Shown: positions 53,179 through 64,000, counted from the first letter of the stretch. The stretch: DNA of 64,000 nt from Magnetospirillum sp. 64-120 (GCA_001898825.1 MKVK01000046.1:62001-126000), one strand, 5' to 3'. The notes: generated by a model not told the origin, from the letters alone. Translations and numbers: made by a program.

Positions 53179-55377
53179 ATGCTTTCCGTCGCCGCCAACC
53201 CCGCCCGACAAATTTCTCCGCGATCGCTGGTCGGCGTGTTGCTGCCGCTGCCCTTGGCCGGCGTTTACGACTACCGGGTGGGCGACGAACCGCTGGCGGT
53301 GGGGGATTTCGTCGCCGTACCCCTGGGCCGGCGTGAAGTGGTCGGCGTGGTGTGGGGGGAAGGACGCGGCGGTGTCGATCCGGCCAAGCTGAAGACCATC
53401 CATCGTCGTCTTGATTGTCGAGCCTTGCCGGAGGCCAGCCGCAAATTCGTCGACTGGGTGGCCGGCTACACCTTGGCGCCGCCGGGCGCGGTGCTGCGCA
53501 TGGCCATGAGCGTTCCCGCCGCCCTGGAACCCATCCGCGATCTGGTGGCCTGCCGGATGGCGGCCGTGATGCCCGACATCAAGCTGACCGAGGCGCGGCG
53601 CCGGGTGCTGAAGGCCGCCGCCGACCTGCCGCCGCTGCTGCCCGCCGACCTGGCCCGCGAGGCCGGGGTGGGGTCCTCGGTGGTCAAGGGGTTGATCGAA
53701 GCCGGCGCCCTGGAAACCACCCCCATGGCGCCGCCGCCGCCTTTCGCTGTTCCCGATCCCGACCATCCCGGGCCGACTTTGTCGGTGGCCCAGCGACAGG
53801 CGGCGAACCATCTCTGCGACGCGATGACCACGGGATTTTCGGTGTCGCTGATCGACGGCGTCACCGGATCGGGCAAGACCGAAGTGTATTTCGAGGCCAT
53901 CGCGAGCGCCTTGGCCGCCGGCCGTCAGGCCCTGGTGCTGTTGCCGGAAATCGCGCTTTCGGCGCAGTGGCTGACCCGCTTCCGCGCCCGTTTCGGCGTC
54001 GAGCCGGCGTTGTGGCATTCGGAACTGACCGACGCGAAGCGCCGCGACACTTGGCGGGCGGTGGCGGCGGGCAGCGCCAAAGTGGTGGTCGGCGCCCGCT
54101 CGGCCCTGTTCCTGCCCTTCGCCGCCTTGGGGCTGATTATCGTCGACGAAGAACATGACGCCGGTTTCAAGCAGGAAGACGGCGTCGCCTATCACGCCCG
54201 CGACATGGCGGTGGTGCGCGGCCAGATCGGCGCCTGCCCGGTGGTGCTGGCCTCGGCGACGCCGTCCCTGGAAAGCCTGGCCAACGTCCAGGCCGGGCGT
54301 TACACCCGCCTGCATCTGCCCGACCGCCATGCCGGGGCCATCCTGCCCAGCATGACCTTAATAGACTTGCGCAAGGATCCGCCGCCGCGCGGTTTCTGGC
54401 TGTCGCCGGTGCTGGTCAAGGCCGTCGAGGAGACCCTGGAAGCCGGTGAACAGGCCATGCTGTTCCTGAACCGGCGCGGCTATGCGCCGCTGACCCTGTG
54501 CCGCAAATGCGGCCATCGCCTGCAATGCCCCCATTGCACCGCCTGGCTGGTGGAACATCGTCATGCCGGGCGCATGGTCTGCCACCATTGCGGCCATTAT
54601 GTCCGCCCGCCGACCAAGTGCCCAGAGTGCGAGGCGGAAGACAGCTTCGCCGCCTGCGGTCCCGGTGTCGAACGCATCGCCGAGGAAGCGGCCCATCGTT
54701 TTCCGGGGGCGCGGCTGGCGATGATGGCATCGGACGCCATTGCCGGGCCCCAGGCGGCGGCGGAACTGGTCCGGCGGATCGCCGATCACGAAGTCGACCT
54801 TTTGGTGGGCACCCAGATCGTCGCCAAGGGCTATCACTTTCCCATGCTGACCCTGGTGGGCGTGGTCGATGCCGATCTGGGGTTGGACGGCGGCGACCTG
54901 CGGGCGGCGGAACGGACCCACCAATTGCTGTCGCAGGTGGCCGGCCGCGCCGGCCGTGCCGAACGTCCCGGCCGGGTGCTGCTGCAGACCTTCCAGCCCG
55001 ACCATCCGGTGATGCGGGCCCTGGTCCAGGGCGAGCGTGATTCTTTTGTCGCCGCCGAGGCCCAGGCGCGGCGCGACGCCGGCATGCCGCCCTTCGGTCG
55101 CTTGGCGGCGCTGATCGTTTCCGGCCCCGATGGCGGGGCCTTGGACGAGTTCTGCCGAAAATTGAGTCGTTCAGCGCCAAATTTAGAAGGTCTCCAAGTT
55201 ATCGGACCGGCCCCGGCCCCTCTTTCTTTATTAAGGGGGCGGCATCGCCGTCGATTCCTGGTCAAGGCACGGCGCGACGTGGCCTTTCATCAGCCGTTGC
55301 GAAAGTGGCTGGAAACCGTCGCTGCGCCGTCTGGCATAAGGATTCAGGTGGACGTGGACCCCTATGGATTCCTCTAG
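53179..55377 (+). CDS. priA: Primosomal protein N-prime (replication restart helicase)
   Basis: The product has 732 residues. A DNA-binding N-terminal domain (about 15-115) is followed by the SF2 helicase core with Walker [14 protein letters not shown] (about 224-236) and [15 protein letters not shown]. The zinc region (about 440-490) has [20 protein letters not shown] and CPEC plus a further Cys. The helicase C-terminal part has [12 protein letters not shown] and [13 protein letters not shown]. It reloads DnaB at stalled forks. It lies directly upstream of the atp operon. A CTTAATAGAC stretch inside and the AT-richer C-terminal coding part do not break the frame. Confidence 0.95.
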   Translation: MLSVAANPARQISPRSLVGVLLPLPLAGVYDYRVGDEPLAVGDFVAVPLGRREVVGVVWGEGRGGVDPAKLKTIHRRLDCRALPEASRKFVDWVAGYTLAPPGAVLRMAMSVPAALEPIRDLVACRMAAVMPDIKLTEARRRVLKAAADLPPLLPADLAREAGVGSSVVKGLIEAGALETTPMAPPPPFAVPDPDHPGPTLSVAQRQAANHLCDAMTTGFSVSLIDGVTGSGKTEVYFEAIASALAAGRQALVLLPEIALSAQWLTRFRARFGVEPALWHSELTDAKRRDTWRAVAAGSAKVVVGARSALFLPFAALGLIIVDEEHDAGFKQEDGVAYHARDMAVVRGQIGACPVVLASATPSLESLANVQAGRYTRLHLPDRHAGAILPSMTLIDLRKDPPPRGFWLSPVLVKAVEETLEAGEQAMLFLNRRGYAPLTLCRKCGHRLQCPHCTAWLVEHRHAGRMVCHHCGHYVRPPTKCPECEAEDSFAACGPGVERIAEEAAHRFPGARLAMMASDAIAGPQAAAELVRRIADHEVDLLVGTQIVAKGYHFPMLTLVGVVDADLGLDGGDLRAAERTHQLLSQVAGRAGRAERPGRVLLQTFQPDHPVMRALVQGERDSFVAAEAQARRDAGMPPFGRLAALIVSGPDGGALDEFCRKLSRSAPNLEGLQVIGPAPAPLSLLRGRHRRRFLVKARRDVAFHQPLRKWLETVAAPSGIRIQVDVDPYGFL

Positions 55378-55606
55378 GGTAGGGGGTGGGGTGGAGTGCC
55401 CCCCGCCTGACCGGGTGGGGCCACTTTCGCGATGCGGCAGAGCACAAGGCCTGCGGAGTCGTCTTGCAACGCAATACCCAATGTGTTAGTTAACCTCCGC
55501 GCTCGTGGGAGGGGGAAACGTCTGCTGCGTCGCAAAATATTGAAAATCAATACGTTATTGGCTGCCGGCGAATTCGTTTTCGACCAGACCCGAAGGACTT
55601 GCCCAG
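55378..55606 (+). promoter_or_regulatory. Upstream region of the atpHAGDC operon
   Basis: This 229-base region follows priA. TTGCAA (55464-55469) and TAGTTA (55487-55492) with 17-base spacing are a possible promoter; the minus-10 is weak. A further AT-rich patch (AAAATATTGAAAATC near 55540) could hold a second start. It must drive the F1 genes or carry read-through from priA. I see no RNA gene and no convincing ORF in it. Confidence 0.4.
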
Positions 55607-56161
55607 GTGCCCTCACAAACTACTGGCGTGATCGCCGACCGCTACGCTACCGCACTCTTCGATCTGGCCGAAGGCCAGAACGCTCTCGATCAGGTGGCGG
55701 GCGACCTTAAGAGCCTGAAGGCGATGATCCGCGACAGCGCGGATTTGAATCGTCTTCTCGATAGTCCCGCGCTGAAGCGTTCGGAACAGGGTAAGGCCGT
55801 GGCCGCTCTGGCCGATGCCGCCCAGTTCCATGGACTGACCAAGAATTTTCTCGGGTTGGTGGCTTCCCACCGCCGTCTGCCTGCGCTTCCCGGCGTGATC
55901 GAGGCTTTCCTCGGCGCGTTGGCCAAGAAGCGCGGCGAAGTCTCCGCCAAGGTGACTTCGGCGGTGGCGTTGAGCCAGGGCCAACTCGATGCTCTGGTTT
56001 CCGCTTTGAAGGCCACGTATGGCGGCGCTGTTGCCGTTGACGTGGCTGTCGACCCCTCGCTGCTCGGCGGGATGGTTGTCAAGGTCGGTTCCCGTATGGT
56101 TGACAGCTCGCTGAAGACGAAGCTGCAGCACCTCAAGCTTGCCATGAAAGGGGTTGGATAA
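55607..56161 (+). CDS. atpH: ATP synthase F1 delta subunit
   Basis: The product has 184 residues. The delta (OSCP) family pattern is visible: [22 protein letters not shown] near the start, [21 protein letters not shown] in the middle, and a C-terminal domain ending [21 protein letters not shown]. It links F1 to the peripheral stalk. The start is GTG at 55607, with GAAGGA about ten bases upstream. It is the first gene of atpHAGDC; no F0 gene is present in the window. The stop overlaps the atpA start by one base (TAATG). Confidence 0.95.
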   Translation: MPSQTTGVIADRYATALFDLAEGQNALDQVAGDLKSLKAMIRDSADLNRLLDSPALKRSEQGKAVAALADAAQFHGLTKNFLGLVASHRRLPALPGVIEAFLGALAKKRGEVSAKVTSAVALSQGQLDALVSALKATYGGAVAVDVAVDPSLLGGMVVKVGSRMVDSSLKTKLQHLKLAMKGVG

Positions 56162-57690
56162 TGGAAATCCGCGCGGCTGAGATCTCCGCGATCCTCAAGC
56201 AACAGATCGCCAATTTCGGCACCGAGGCGGAAGTCGCCGAGGTCGGCCAGGTGCTCTCGGTTGGTGACGGTATCGCCCGTGTGCATGGTCTGGACAAGGT
56301 CCAGGCCGGTGAAATGGTTGAATTCCCGGGCGGCATCAAGGGTATGGCGCTGAACCTCGAAACCGACAATGTCGGTATCGTGATCTTCGGCGACGACCGC
56401 GCCATCAAGGAAGGCGACACCGTCAAGCGCACCGGCGCCATCGTGGAAGTCCCCGTCGGCAAGGGTCTGCTGGGTCGCGTCGTCGACGCGCTGGGCAACC
56501 CCATCGACGGCAAGGGTCCGATCGAAGCCGCCGGCATGGCCCGCGTCGACGTCAAGGCCCCGGGCATCATTCCGCGTAAGTCGGTGCACGAGCCCATGTC
56601 CACCGGCATCAAGGCCGTGGACGCCCTGATCCCGATCGGACGCGGTCAGCGCGAACTGGTGATCGGTGACCGTCAGACCGGCAAGACCGCCATTCTGATC
56701 GACACCATCATCAACCAGAAGCGTTGGCACGACCAGTCGGACGAAAAGTCCAAGCTGTACTGCATCTACGTGGCCGTCGGCCAGAAGCGCTCGACCGTCG
56801 CTCAGATCGTCAAGACCCTGACCGATTACGGCGCGATGGAATACACCACCGTGGTCGCCGCCACCGCCTCTGAAGCTGCTCCGCTGCAGTTCATTGCGCC
56901 GTACACCGGCTGCACCATGGGTGAATACTTCCGCGACAACGGCATGCATGCCCTGATCATCTATGATGATCTGTCCAAGCAGGCCGTCGCCTATCGTCAG
57001 ATGTCGCTGCTGCTGCGCCGTCCGCCGGGACGTGAAGCCTATCCGGGCGACGTGTTCTATCTGCACTCGCGTCTCTTGGAACGCGCCGCCAAGATGGGCG
57101 ACGCCGCCGGTGCCGGCTCGCTGACCGCTCTGCCGGTCATCGAAACCCAGGCCAACGACGTGTCCGCGTACATCCCGACCAACGTGATCTCGATCACCGA
57201 CGGTCAGATCTTCCTGGAAACCGAACTGTTCTATAAGGGCATCCGTCCCGCCGTGAACGTCGGTCTGTCGGTGTCGCGCGTCGGCTCCGCCGCCCAGATC
57301 AAGGCCATGAAGCAGGTTGCCGGCACCATCAAGATGGAACTGGCCCAGTATCGTGAAATGGCCGCTTTCGCCCAGTTCGCCTCGGATTTGGACCCCGCGA
57401 CCCAGAAGTTGCTGGCTCGTGGCGCCCGTCTGACCGAACTCTTGAAGCAGCCCCAGTTCGCTCCGCTGTCGACCGAAGAGGAAGTGGTTTCCATCTTCGC
57501 CGGCGTGAAGGGCTACCTGGACAAGCTGGCCGTCAAGGACGTTGGTCGTTTCGAAAGCGGCCTGCTGTCCGAGATCAAGGCCAAGGCGCCGGAGATCCTG
57601 ACCACCATCGCCACCGAAAAGGCGATCTCGGGTGAGACCGAAGGCAAGCTGAAGGCTTTCCTGGACGGTTACGCCAAGACCTTCGCGTAA
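56161..57690 (+). CDS. atpA: ATP synthase F1 alpha subunit
   Basis: The product has 509 residues. Walker A is [10 protein letters not shown]. The C-terminal catalytic-site arginine lies in [11 protein letters not shown]. The N-terminal beta barrel and the [21 protein letters not shown] segment are typical. The non-catalytic alpha subunit alternates with beta in the F1 hexamer. AAAGGGG sits before the ATG. The one-base overlap with atpH gives translational coupling. Confidence 0.98.
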   Translation: MEIRAAEISAILKQQIANFGTEAEVAEVGQVLSVGDGIARVHGLDKVQAGEMVEFPGGIKGMALNLETDNVGIVIFGDDRAIKEGDTVKRTGAIVEVPVGKGLLGRVVDALGNPIDGKGPIEAAGMARVDVKAPGIIPRKSVHEPMSTGIKAVDALIPIGRGQRELVIGDRQTGKTAILIDTIINQKRWHDQSDEKSKLYCIYVAVGQKRSTVAQIVKTLTDYGAMEYTTVVAATASEAAPLQFIAPYTGCTMGEYFRDNGMHALIIYDDLSKQAVAYRQMSLLLRRPPGREAYPGDVFYLHSRLLERAAKMGDAAGAGSLTALPVIETQANDVSAYIPTNVISITDGQIFLETELFYKGIRPAVNVGLSVSRVGSAAQIKAMKQVAGTIKMELAQYREMAAFAQFASDLDPATQKLLARGARLTELLKQPQFAPLSTEEEVVSIFAGVKGYLDKLAVKDVGRFESGLLSEIKAKAPEILTTIATEKAISGETEGKLKAFLDGYAKTFA

Positions 57691-57705
57691 GGGGTTTAGC
57701 ACCCG

Positions 57706-58587
57706 ATGCCGAGCCTTAAAGACCTACGGCTGAGGATCGTCAGCGTCAAATCGACGCGTAAGATCACCTCGGCCATGAAGATGGTCGCAGCTTCCAAACT
57801 CCGCCGCGCGCAAACCGCGGCGGAGGCGGCGCGGCCCTTCGCCGAACGCATGGAGCGGATGCTGGGAACCCTGGCGGGTTCTCTGGCCGGTCAGGCGGGT
57901 GCCCCCGCCATGCTGGCCGGTAACGGCAAGTCCGACGTGCACCTGATCGTCATGGTGACCGCCGACCGCGGTCTGTGTGGCGGTTTCAATTCGTCCATCG
58001 TCCGTGACGTCCGGCGTATGACCGCCGAACTGATCGGTCAGGGCAAGACGGTGAAGATCCTGCCCGTGGGCCGCAAGGGCCGCGAGCAGATCAAGCGCGA
58101 TTTCGGTTCGAACCTGATCGAAGGCTTCGAAGGTCTGGGCCGCAAGGGCATCACCTTCCCCGAAGCCGACATGGTCGCCGCCAAGGTGGCGTCCATGTTC
58201 GAAGCGGGCGAATTCGACGTCTGCACCGTCGTCTACAACCGGTTCCAGTCGGCGATCTCGCAGATCGTGACCCGCCAGCAGCTGATCCCGTTCGCCGTTG
58301 CGGCGGGCGAGGAAAAGTCCGGCGAGCTCAAGGCGACCTACGAGTTCGAACCGAACGAAGAAGAGATCCTTGCCACCTTGGTGCCGCGCAACCTGGCCAT
58401 CCAGGTTTTCCGCGCCACCCTGGAAAGCCAGGCGTCCGAACAGGGCGCGCGTATGACCGCCATGGACAACGCGACGCGCAACGCGGGCGACATGATCAAC
58501 GGCCTGACCATCAAGTACAACCGTTCGCGTCAGGCTCAGATCACCAAGGAACTGATCGAAATCATCTCCGGCGCCGAAGCGCTGTAA
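57706..58587 (+). CDS. atpG: ATP synthase F1 gamma subunit
   Basis: The product has 293 residues. The N-terminal helix [26 protein letters not shown] and the C-terminal helix [30 protein letters not shown] form the rotating coiled coil. The Rossmann-like middle has [15 protein letters not shown]. It is the central rotor shaft of F1. It starts 15 bases after the atpA stop and 19 bases precede atpD. Confidence 0.98.
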   Translation: MPSLKDLRLRIVSVKSTRKITSAMKMVAASKLRRAQTAAEAARPFAERMERMLGTLAGSLAGQAGAPAMLAGNGKSDVHLIVMVTADRGLCGGFNSSIVRDVRRMTAELIGQGKTVKILPVGRKGREQIKRDFGSNLIEGFEGLGRKGITFPEADMVAAKVASMFEAGEFDVCTVVYNRFQSAISQIVTRQQLIPFAVAAGEEKSGELKATYEFEPNEEEILATLVPRNLAIQVFRATLESQASEQGARMTAMDNATRNAGDMINGLTIKYNRSRQAQITKELIEIISGAEAL

Positions 58588-58597
58588 GGAAGAGTAG

Positions 58598-60031
<1,434 letters not shown>

Positions 60032-60032
60032 G

Positions 60033-60080
60033 TTGGGATTGGACGGTCCCGGTTCGTCCGGGACCGTCTCCCGATCCCAA
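60033..60080 (+). promoter_or_regulatory. Two-tier hairpin between atpD and atpC
   Basis: An inner 11-bp perfect stem (60042-60052 with 60058-60068, loop TTCGT) is enclosed by an outer 7-bp stem, TTGGGAT (60033-60039) and ATCCCAA (60074-60080). No T-run follows; the next bases are the A/G-rich ribosome-binding region of atpC. It may act as an mRNA-stability barrier or may reduce epsilon expression relative to beta. Confidence 0.7.
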
Positions 60081-60100
60081 AAGGGTAAGGAACAAGGCGC

Positions 60101-60502
60101 ATGGCCGAGAAGATCCAATTCGAACTGGTGTCCCCCGCCAAGCTGCTGGTCAGCGAGGCCGTGGACATGGTCGTGGTCCCCGGTTCCGAAGGTGACTTCG
60201 GTGCTTTGGCGATGCACGCCCCCATGATCACCACCGTCCGTCCCGGCGTCATCGACGTCCATGACGGCGGCAAGGTCGGCAAGCGCATCTTCGTCGCCGG
60301 CGGTTTCGCCGAAGTGAACGAAGAACGCGTGACCGTGCTGGCGGAAGAAGCCATTCCGGTGACCGAAATCACCGCTGATCTGGTTTCCAGCCGTCTGCAG
60401 GAAGCCCGCGAAGCGGTGGCCGACGCCAAGTCTGACGCCGAAAAGGCCGTTGCCGCCCAGCGTCTGCTGGTGGCGACCGCTTTGGAAGCCGCCGCTCGCT
60501 GA
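60101..60502 (+). CDS. atpC: ATP synthase F1 epsilon subunit
   Basis: The product has 133 residues. The N-terminal beta-sandwich has FELVSPAKLLVSEAVDMVVVPGSEGDFGALAMHAPM, quoted here as adjacent blocks. The C-terminal part is helical with EAREAVADAKSDAEKAVAAQ. It couples gamma to the c-ring and can inhibit ATPase activity. AAGGGTAAGGA precedes the ATG. A two-tier hairpin in the 69-base gap after atpD and a strong terminator behind the gene define the end of the operon. Confidence 0.96.
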   Translation: MAEKIQFELVSPAKLLVSEAVDMVVVPGSEGDFGALAMHAPMITTVRPGVIDVHDGGKVGKRIFVAGGFAEVNEERVTVLAEEAIPVTEITADLVSSRLQEAREAVADAKSDAEKAVAAQRLLVATALEAAAR

Positions 60503-60524
60503 TCCGGGCGAGCGTCAAGAATTG

Positions 60525-60556
60525 GGGCCGGCCTTGTCGCCGGCCCTTTTTCGTTT
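60525..60556 (+). terminator. atp operon terminator
   Basis: An 8-bp perfect GC stem, GGGCCGGC (60525-60532) and GCCGGCCC (60539-60546), with a six-base loop, is followed by TTTTTCGTTTT. It lies 22 bases after the atpC stop. Confidence 0.92.
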
Positions 60557-60584
60557 TGCACAGTGACGGCGCGTCTTGTAACAA
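60556..60584 (+). promoter_or_regulatory. Candidate promoter of the ferritin-like gene
   Basis: TTGCAC (60556-60561) and TAACAA (60579-60584) are separated by 17 bases, 38 bases before the ATG at 60623. The minus-10 is poor. It directly follows the atp terminator, where a new promoter is needed. Confidence 0.35.
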
Positions 60585-60622
60585 TTGAGGACGCTTAGCC
60601 AAGGAACGACAGGACGGGTCAT

Positions 60623-61438
60623 ATGACGCATTGGACGCCAGACGATATTCCGTGGTCAGATTTCGATGCTTCCAAGCTGTCAGATGATGTCCTGAAGGTG
60701 GTCAAGGCCGCCGCCATGGTCGAACGCAATGCCGGCGACTACACCGAATACCTGGGCAAGGTGTTCGCCGGTGACCCGGCGTTCAAGCAATTGGCGGTGC
60801 AGTGGCGCAAGGAAGAAGTCCAGCATGGCGACGTTCTGGGCCGTTACGCCGAGTTGGCCGACCCGGATTTCGTCTTCGCCGAGCGCTTCAAGCGTTTCAC
60901 CGACGGCTACAAGGTCCCCACCGACCTGGACCAGTCGGTGCGCGGTTCGCAGACCGGCGAATTGTTGGCCCGCTGCATCGTCGAGACCGGCACCTCGTCG
61001 TTCTATAGCGCGTTGCGCGACGCCACCGACGAACCGGTGCTGAAAGCCATCTGCCATCGCATCGCCGGTGACGAGTTCCGTCACTACAAGTGGTTCTATG
61101 GCTATATGAAGCGCTACATGGACGCCGAAGGCGTGGGCATGTTCCGTCGCGCCCTGGTCGCCATCGGCCGCATCAAGGAAAGCGACGACGACGAATTGGC
61201 TTTCGCCTATCACGCCGCCAACGATGCCGCCGACCAGCCCTACAGCCGGGAACGCTGTAATCGCGAATACGCGGTGCGGGCCTATGGCTTCTATCAGCCC
61301 AAGCACACCGAACGAGCCGTCAACATGATCCTGAAGGTCATCGGACTGGACCCCCAGGGCTGGCTGGGGGAGGCGGCGAAGAAATTCGCCTGGAACAAGA
61401 TGCGGTCCCGCGCCGAGGCGATGAAGCTGGCGGCGTAA
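60623..61438 (+). CDS. Ferritin-like di-iron protein of unknown substrate
   Basis: The product has 271 residues. A complete di-iron carboxylate ligand set is visible in a four-helix arrangement: Glu34, Glu65 and His68 (EEVQH), Glu121, and Glu151 and His154 (DEFRH). This is the E...ExxH...E...ExxH pattern of ferritin-like oxidases, acyl-ACP-desaturase-like and rubrerythrin-like proteins. No rubredoxin CxxC motif, signal peptide or membrane segment is present. It could be an oxidase, hydroxylase or iron/peroxide handling protein; the substrate cannot be named. It is alone between the atp terminator and its own terminator. Confidence 0.78.
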   Translation: MTHWTPDDIPWSDFDASKLSDDVLKVVKAAAMVERNAGDYTEYLGKVFAGDPAFKQLAVQWRKEEVQHGDVLGRYAELADPDFVFAERFKRFTDGYKVPTDLDQSVRGSQTGELLARCIVETGTSSFYSALRDATDEPVLKAICHRIAGDEFRHYKWFYGYMKRYMDAEGVGMFRRALVAIGRIKESDDDELAFAYHAANDAADQPYSRERCNREYAVRAYGFYQPKHTERAVNMILKVIGLDPQGWLGEAAKKFAWNKMRSRAEAMKLAA

Positions 61439-61464
61439 GCCGCGCTCAAGTCTTGAATGGACAG

Positions 61465-61498
61465 CTGGCCGCAATCGAAAGGTTGCGGCCAGTTTTCT
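61465..61498. terminator. Terminator after the ferritin-like gene
   Basis: CTGGCCGCAA (61465-61474) and TTGCGGCCAG (61483-61492) form a perfect 10-bp stem with an eight-base loop, followed by TTTTCTT. It separates the convergent ferritin-like and coiled-coil genes. Confidence 0.88.
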
Positions 61499-61515
61499 TG
61501 CGGGCTTTGGAGGGG

Positions 61516-62064
61516 TTAGCGCTGGAAGGCGGCCAGCGACCCGCGCACCTTGTCGAGCGCGTTGCGCATGTCCGTCTGGAAGCGCTGAGATACCTCTTGC
61601 GCGTATTGCGCCTGCTGGGCCGGCATGTTGCGCAGCAATTGTTCGGTGGCGCTTTGGGTGCCGGCGATGCCGGCTTCCACCGAATCCACCACTTCGTTGG
61701 CCTGCTTGATCTGGCTTTGCGCCTTGTTGGCCAGCCCTTGCGCGTCGACGGTGGCCAGCAGGTGACCCAAACCGGTGACGGCGTTTTTCAGCTGGTTTCC
61801 GGCTTCGGAAACCGAGATGGCGGCGCCTTGCTGGATGGCGTTTTCGTTCAATTGGCGCACGGCGGTGATCATGGTGGCCAGTTGCTGGGTGACGTCGGCG
61901 GATTGCTGGCTTTGGTCACGCTGACGGCGGTCGCTGGCGTCAGCGGCCCCTTCGGCTTGTCTTTGGCTTTCCGGCAGAGTCTCGTCCGCCGCGGCAACCG
62001 CTGATGCGGATTCCGACGCCGGAGACAAAGAACTCAGGAACGAGGCGATTCTGCCAATTCCCAT
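61516..62064 (-). CDS. Hypothetical coiled-coil protein, 182 residues
   Basis: I do not recognise a named family. The protein is rich in Gln, Ala and Ser and almost wholly helical by composition. It has a disordered Ser/Ala/Glu-rich N-terminus (about residues 1-60) and a long coiled-coil-like stretch from there to the C-terminus (DVTQQLATMITAVRQL through QEVSQRFQTDMRNAL). No cysteine, membrane segment or catalytic motif is seen. Phasin-like or cytoskeletal-scaffold roles would suit the composition but are not shown. I use ATG 62064 with GGGGTG upstream; a GTG three codons earlier is possible. Confidence 0.68.
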   Translation of the reverse strand: MGIGRIASFLSSLSPASESASAVAAADETLPESQRQAEGAADASDRRQRDQSQQSADVTQQLATMITAVRQLNENAIQQGAAISVSEAGNQLKNAVTGLGHLLATVDAQGLANKAQSQIKQANEVVDSVEAGIAGTQSATEQLLRNMPAQQAQYAQEVSQRFQTDMRNALDKVRGSLAAFQR

Positions 62065-62147
62065 GAGTGACACCCCAAATTGCCGCCCTTTGGGCGCGTT
62101 CAGGACCTACCCTGAATGGCCAGCATAGTCCAAATCCGCGCTCAACT

Positions 62148-64000
62148 TCAACGATTTGCGTCGCGTCGTTGCAGCAATATGGCGAATGGCGAGGTTGGAT
62201 TTGCCTTGGTTTTAGGAGGCTTCCGAGATGTTGACTTGTTGCGGTCGGCCCGGCGCCATCCCTGGGGGGTGGTTTTCCAGCCCAGGCTGACCAACAGCTG
62301 TTCCAATTGGGCCGGTGGCAGGCCGAGCATGGACGCCAAATCGCTTTCCAAGGCGAAACCCTGCGGATGGGTGCGGGCCAAGTCGCGCAATCGGGCGGTC
62401 AGGCGTTCCTGGATATCCAGGCGCAGGGCGGTTTTTCCCAGGGGGCGGTAGCCCAAGGACCACCAGCCCCCCGCCGGCAGCAGATCGGCGTCCAGGCTGA
62501 CCCGGCCAAAGGTCAGTTCGGGGATGGGGTGGCCGGCGTGGATGGCCCACAGCAGGCCGCGCAACTGTTGCGCGGCCGGTTTCAAAAGTGCGGGCATGAA
62601 GACCGCATCCATGCCCACACGGACACCGCGAGAGGCCAGGACGCGGCGGTCGCCATCGCTCAGGCCGGCGATCTGGGCCTGGGCCTGGGCTCGGGGAACC
62701 GATCCCAAGCCCTCGGCCAATTGGTGCAGCAAGCCACGCAAGGACCCTTGCACAGGGTCGGGAATGCGCAGGTGGCGGCACAACCCTTCCAACGCCCATG
62801 CGACAAAACGGGTCAGGCGTTTGTGGATGCGGTCGCGCTGGGCCGGTTCCAGCAGGTCGCTGCCGATCACCTCGACTTGGGGGGACAGCGGCGCATGGCC
62901 GGCAACCAACCTGCCCGCCACTTGCCCTTGCCACAGCAAGCGCCCTTGGCCGTCCAGGCGGAAATCGCCGTCGGGGGCCTGGCTGAGTTTTTCCACCCGG
63001 GCGGCGATTTCCGGTTTCAGCGACCGGCTGGCCGCCGCCAGCACCGCCTTGGCCGCCACCGCCCCTTCGGCGGCGTCGGCCAGGAAGGTGAAACCGTCCA
63101 GATGGCCGACGAACTGGCCTTCCACCATCACCTCGCCGGATCGCGCCACCGCCCCCAACAGGTCGTTTTCGTCGCGCATGGCGCGCACCAGCACCGAGGT
63201 GCGGCGGTCGATGAAGCGCTGGGTCAGGCTTTCATGCAGCGCGTCTGACAGTTTGTCCTCGATGGCGCGGCTGGCCGCCTGCCAATGGGCCGGGTCGGCC
63301 ACCCAGTCGCCGCGATGGGACACATAGGTCCAGGTGCGCACATGGGCGATACGGGCCAGCAGGGTGTCCATCTCGCCGTCGGTGCGGTCCAGCCGGGCCA
63401 GATGGTTGGCCAGCCAGTCGGTGGGCAGTTTGCGACCCTTGCCGCACAGGTGTTGGTAGATCTGCGACAGCAGGCGGGTGTGGGTGTCGGCCATCACCTT
63501 GCGGAAATCGGGGATTTGGCAGACGTCCCACAACAGTTTGACCCGTTCGGGGTGGTTGGCCAGCCGGGCGATGGATTCGTCCTTGGCCAGGATGGCGAGC
63601 GCCATTTGGTCGTCGGCGTCCCGCGCCCGGATCAGGCCCTTGCGGTCGGGGCGGCGATCCAGGCTGGCCAGTAAGGCCTCGACGGTGGCGAAGCGCAGGT
63701 CGGAATTGCGCCACGACAAAGCCGTTAGCGGCTGGAAGACGTGGTTTTCCACCGCGTCCACCACATCGGCGTCGATGCCCGGCACGTCCGCCGTGGTGCC
63801 GAAGGTGCCGTCGTTCATGTGGCGGCCGGCACGGCCGGCGATTTGGGCGATTTCGGTGGATTCCAGCGACCGGGGGGCGCGGCCGTCGAACTTCCTGAGG
63901 CCCGCAAAGGCCACATGGTCCACATCCATGTTCAGCCCCATGCCGATGGCGTCGGTGGCGACGATGTAATCCACCTCGCCGGCCTGATAAAGCCCGACCT
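62148..64000 (-). CDS. SUV3-like ATP-dependent RNA helicase, C-terminal part (5-prime end outside window)
   Basis: About 617 residues are present and the frame is open to the right edge, so the N-terminal ATPase lobe is missing. At the edge LYQAGEVDYIVATDAIGMGLNMDVDHVAFAGL carries helicase motif V (DAIGMGLN), and EIAQIAGRAGRH is motif VI. A long alphaproteobacterial C-terminal region follows, ending in a basic Lys/Arg-rich tail (KSTSRKPPKTKANP). Relatives are DExH RNA helicases of the mitochondrial SUV3/MgpS group. The stop is at 62148. The next gene downstream on the same strand is the coiled-coil protein, 83 bases away. Confidence 0.9.
   Translation of the reverse strand, partial: VGLYQAGEVDYIVATDAIGMGLNMDVDHVAFAGLRKFDGRAPRSLESTEIAQIAGRAGRHMNDGTFGTTADVPGIDADVVDAVENHVFQPLTALSWRNSDLRFATVEALLASLDRRPDRKGLIRARDADDQMALAILAKDESIARLANHPERVKLLWDVCQIPDFRKVMADTHTRLLSQIYQHLCGKGRKLPTDWLANHLARLDRTDGEMDTLLARIAHVRTWTYVSHRGDWVADPAHWQAASRAIEDKLSDALHESLTQRFIDRRTSVLVRAMRDENDLLGAVARSGEVMVEGQFVGHLDGFTFLADAAEGAVAAKAVLAAASRSLKPEIAARVEKLSQAPDGDFRLDGQGRLLWQGQVAGRLVAGHAPLSPQVEVIGSDLLEPAQRDRIHKRLTRFVAWALEGLCRHLRIPDPVQGSLRGLLHQLAEGLGSVPRAQAQAQIAGLSDGDRRVLASRGVRVGMDAVFMPALLKPAAQQLRGLLWAIHAGHPIPELTFGRVSLDADLLPAGGWWSLGYRPLGKTALRLDIQERLTARLRDLARTHPQGFALESDLASMLGLPPAQLEQLLVSLGWKTTPQGWRRADRNKSTSRKPPKTKANPTSPFAILLQRRDANR

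Noticed and set aside
55378..55606. Small ORF or RNA gene between priA and atpH
   Set aside because: No ribosome site, no tRNA-like fold and no strong hairpin-plus-T-run; the region is better read as a leader/promoter.

Overview
The window is a continuous, gene-dense, GC-rich piece of bacterial chromosome from an alphaproteobacterium, most likely Rhodospirillales and close to Magnetospirillum. This placement is an inference. It rests on a split bacterioferritin pair (one ferroxidase-type and one haem-type subunit) as described in Magnetospirillum, an F1-only atpHAGDC operon as in Rhodospirillum, gltD lying upstream of gltB, an AddAB rather than RecBCD recombination nuclease, and an alphaproteobacterial palindromic repeat. 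I see no rRNA, tRNA, CRISPR array, prophage or intact insertion sequence. There is no gene-free stretch above 300 bases.

Layout. 1-6.8 kb: TCA-cycle block sucC(end)-sucD-sucA-sucB-lpd. 6.9-9.8 kb (minus): overlapping ftsE-ftsX-ydcF-plsC division and envelope operon. 9.9-10.8 kb: zinc-ribbon membrane protein. 11-17.6 kb (minus): gltD-GST-gltB glutamate synthase. 17.9-19.5 kb: a divergent UppP-like membrane protein and an LAS-type peptidase lipoprotein. 19.5-22.7 kb: two tandem FNR-like regulators, a 44-residue small ORF and bfd (minus), and the two bacterioferritins. 22.9-24.4 kb: three genes of unknown function. 24.5-26.7 kb (minus): an octahaem cytochrome c with its cytochrome b partner. 26.8-27.6 kb: tam. 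27.7-31.9 kb: the classical rpmH-rnpA-yidD-yidC-engB-argB cluster. 31.9-38.2 kb (minus): hisN-yejABEF. 38.3-39.9 kb: kdsB-pheA. 39.9-41.7 kb (minus): TetR regulator and patatin-like lipase. 41.8-51.9 kb (minus): an almost gap-free chain vapB-vapC-xerC-tsaE-amgK-murU-addB-addA. 52-53.1 kb (minus): DUF805 and DUF484 genes. 53.2-60.5 kb: priA and atpHAGDC. 60.6-64 kb: a di-iron ferritin-like protein, a coiled-coil protein (minus) and the C-terminal part of an SUV3-like RNA helicase (minus).

Most of the window is conserved housekeeping. The more unusual points are local. A vapBC toxin-antitoxin pair with its own palindromic operator/promoter heads a translationally coupled run of recombination, tRNA-modification and cell-wall-recycling genes. 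Tandem FNR paralogues keep three of the four FNR cluster cysteines in register and lie behind an FNR-type dyad. A UppP homologue lacks one acidic residue of its signature motif. A 12-bp inverted repeat brackets a perfect TATAAT box in front of an uncharacterised gene. A palindromic repeat shows compensatory changes in its two arms. A two-tier hairpin separates atpD from atpC.
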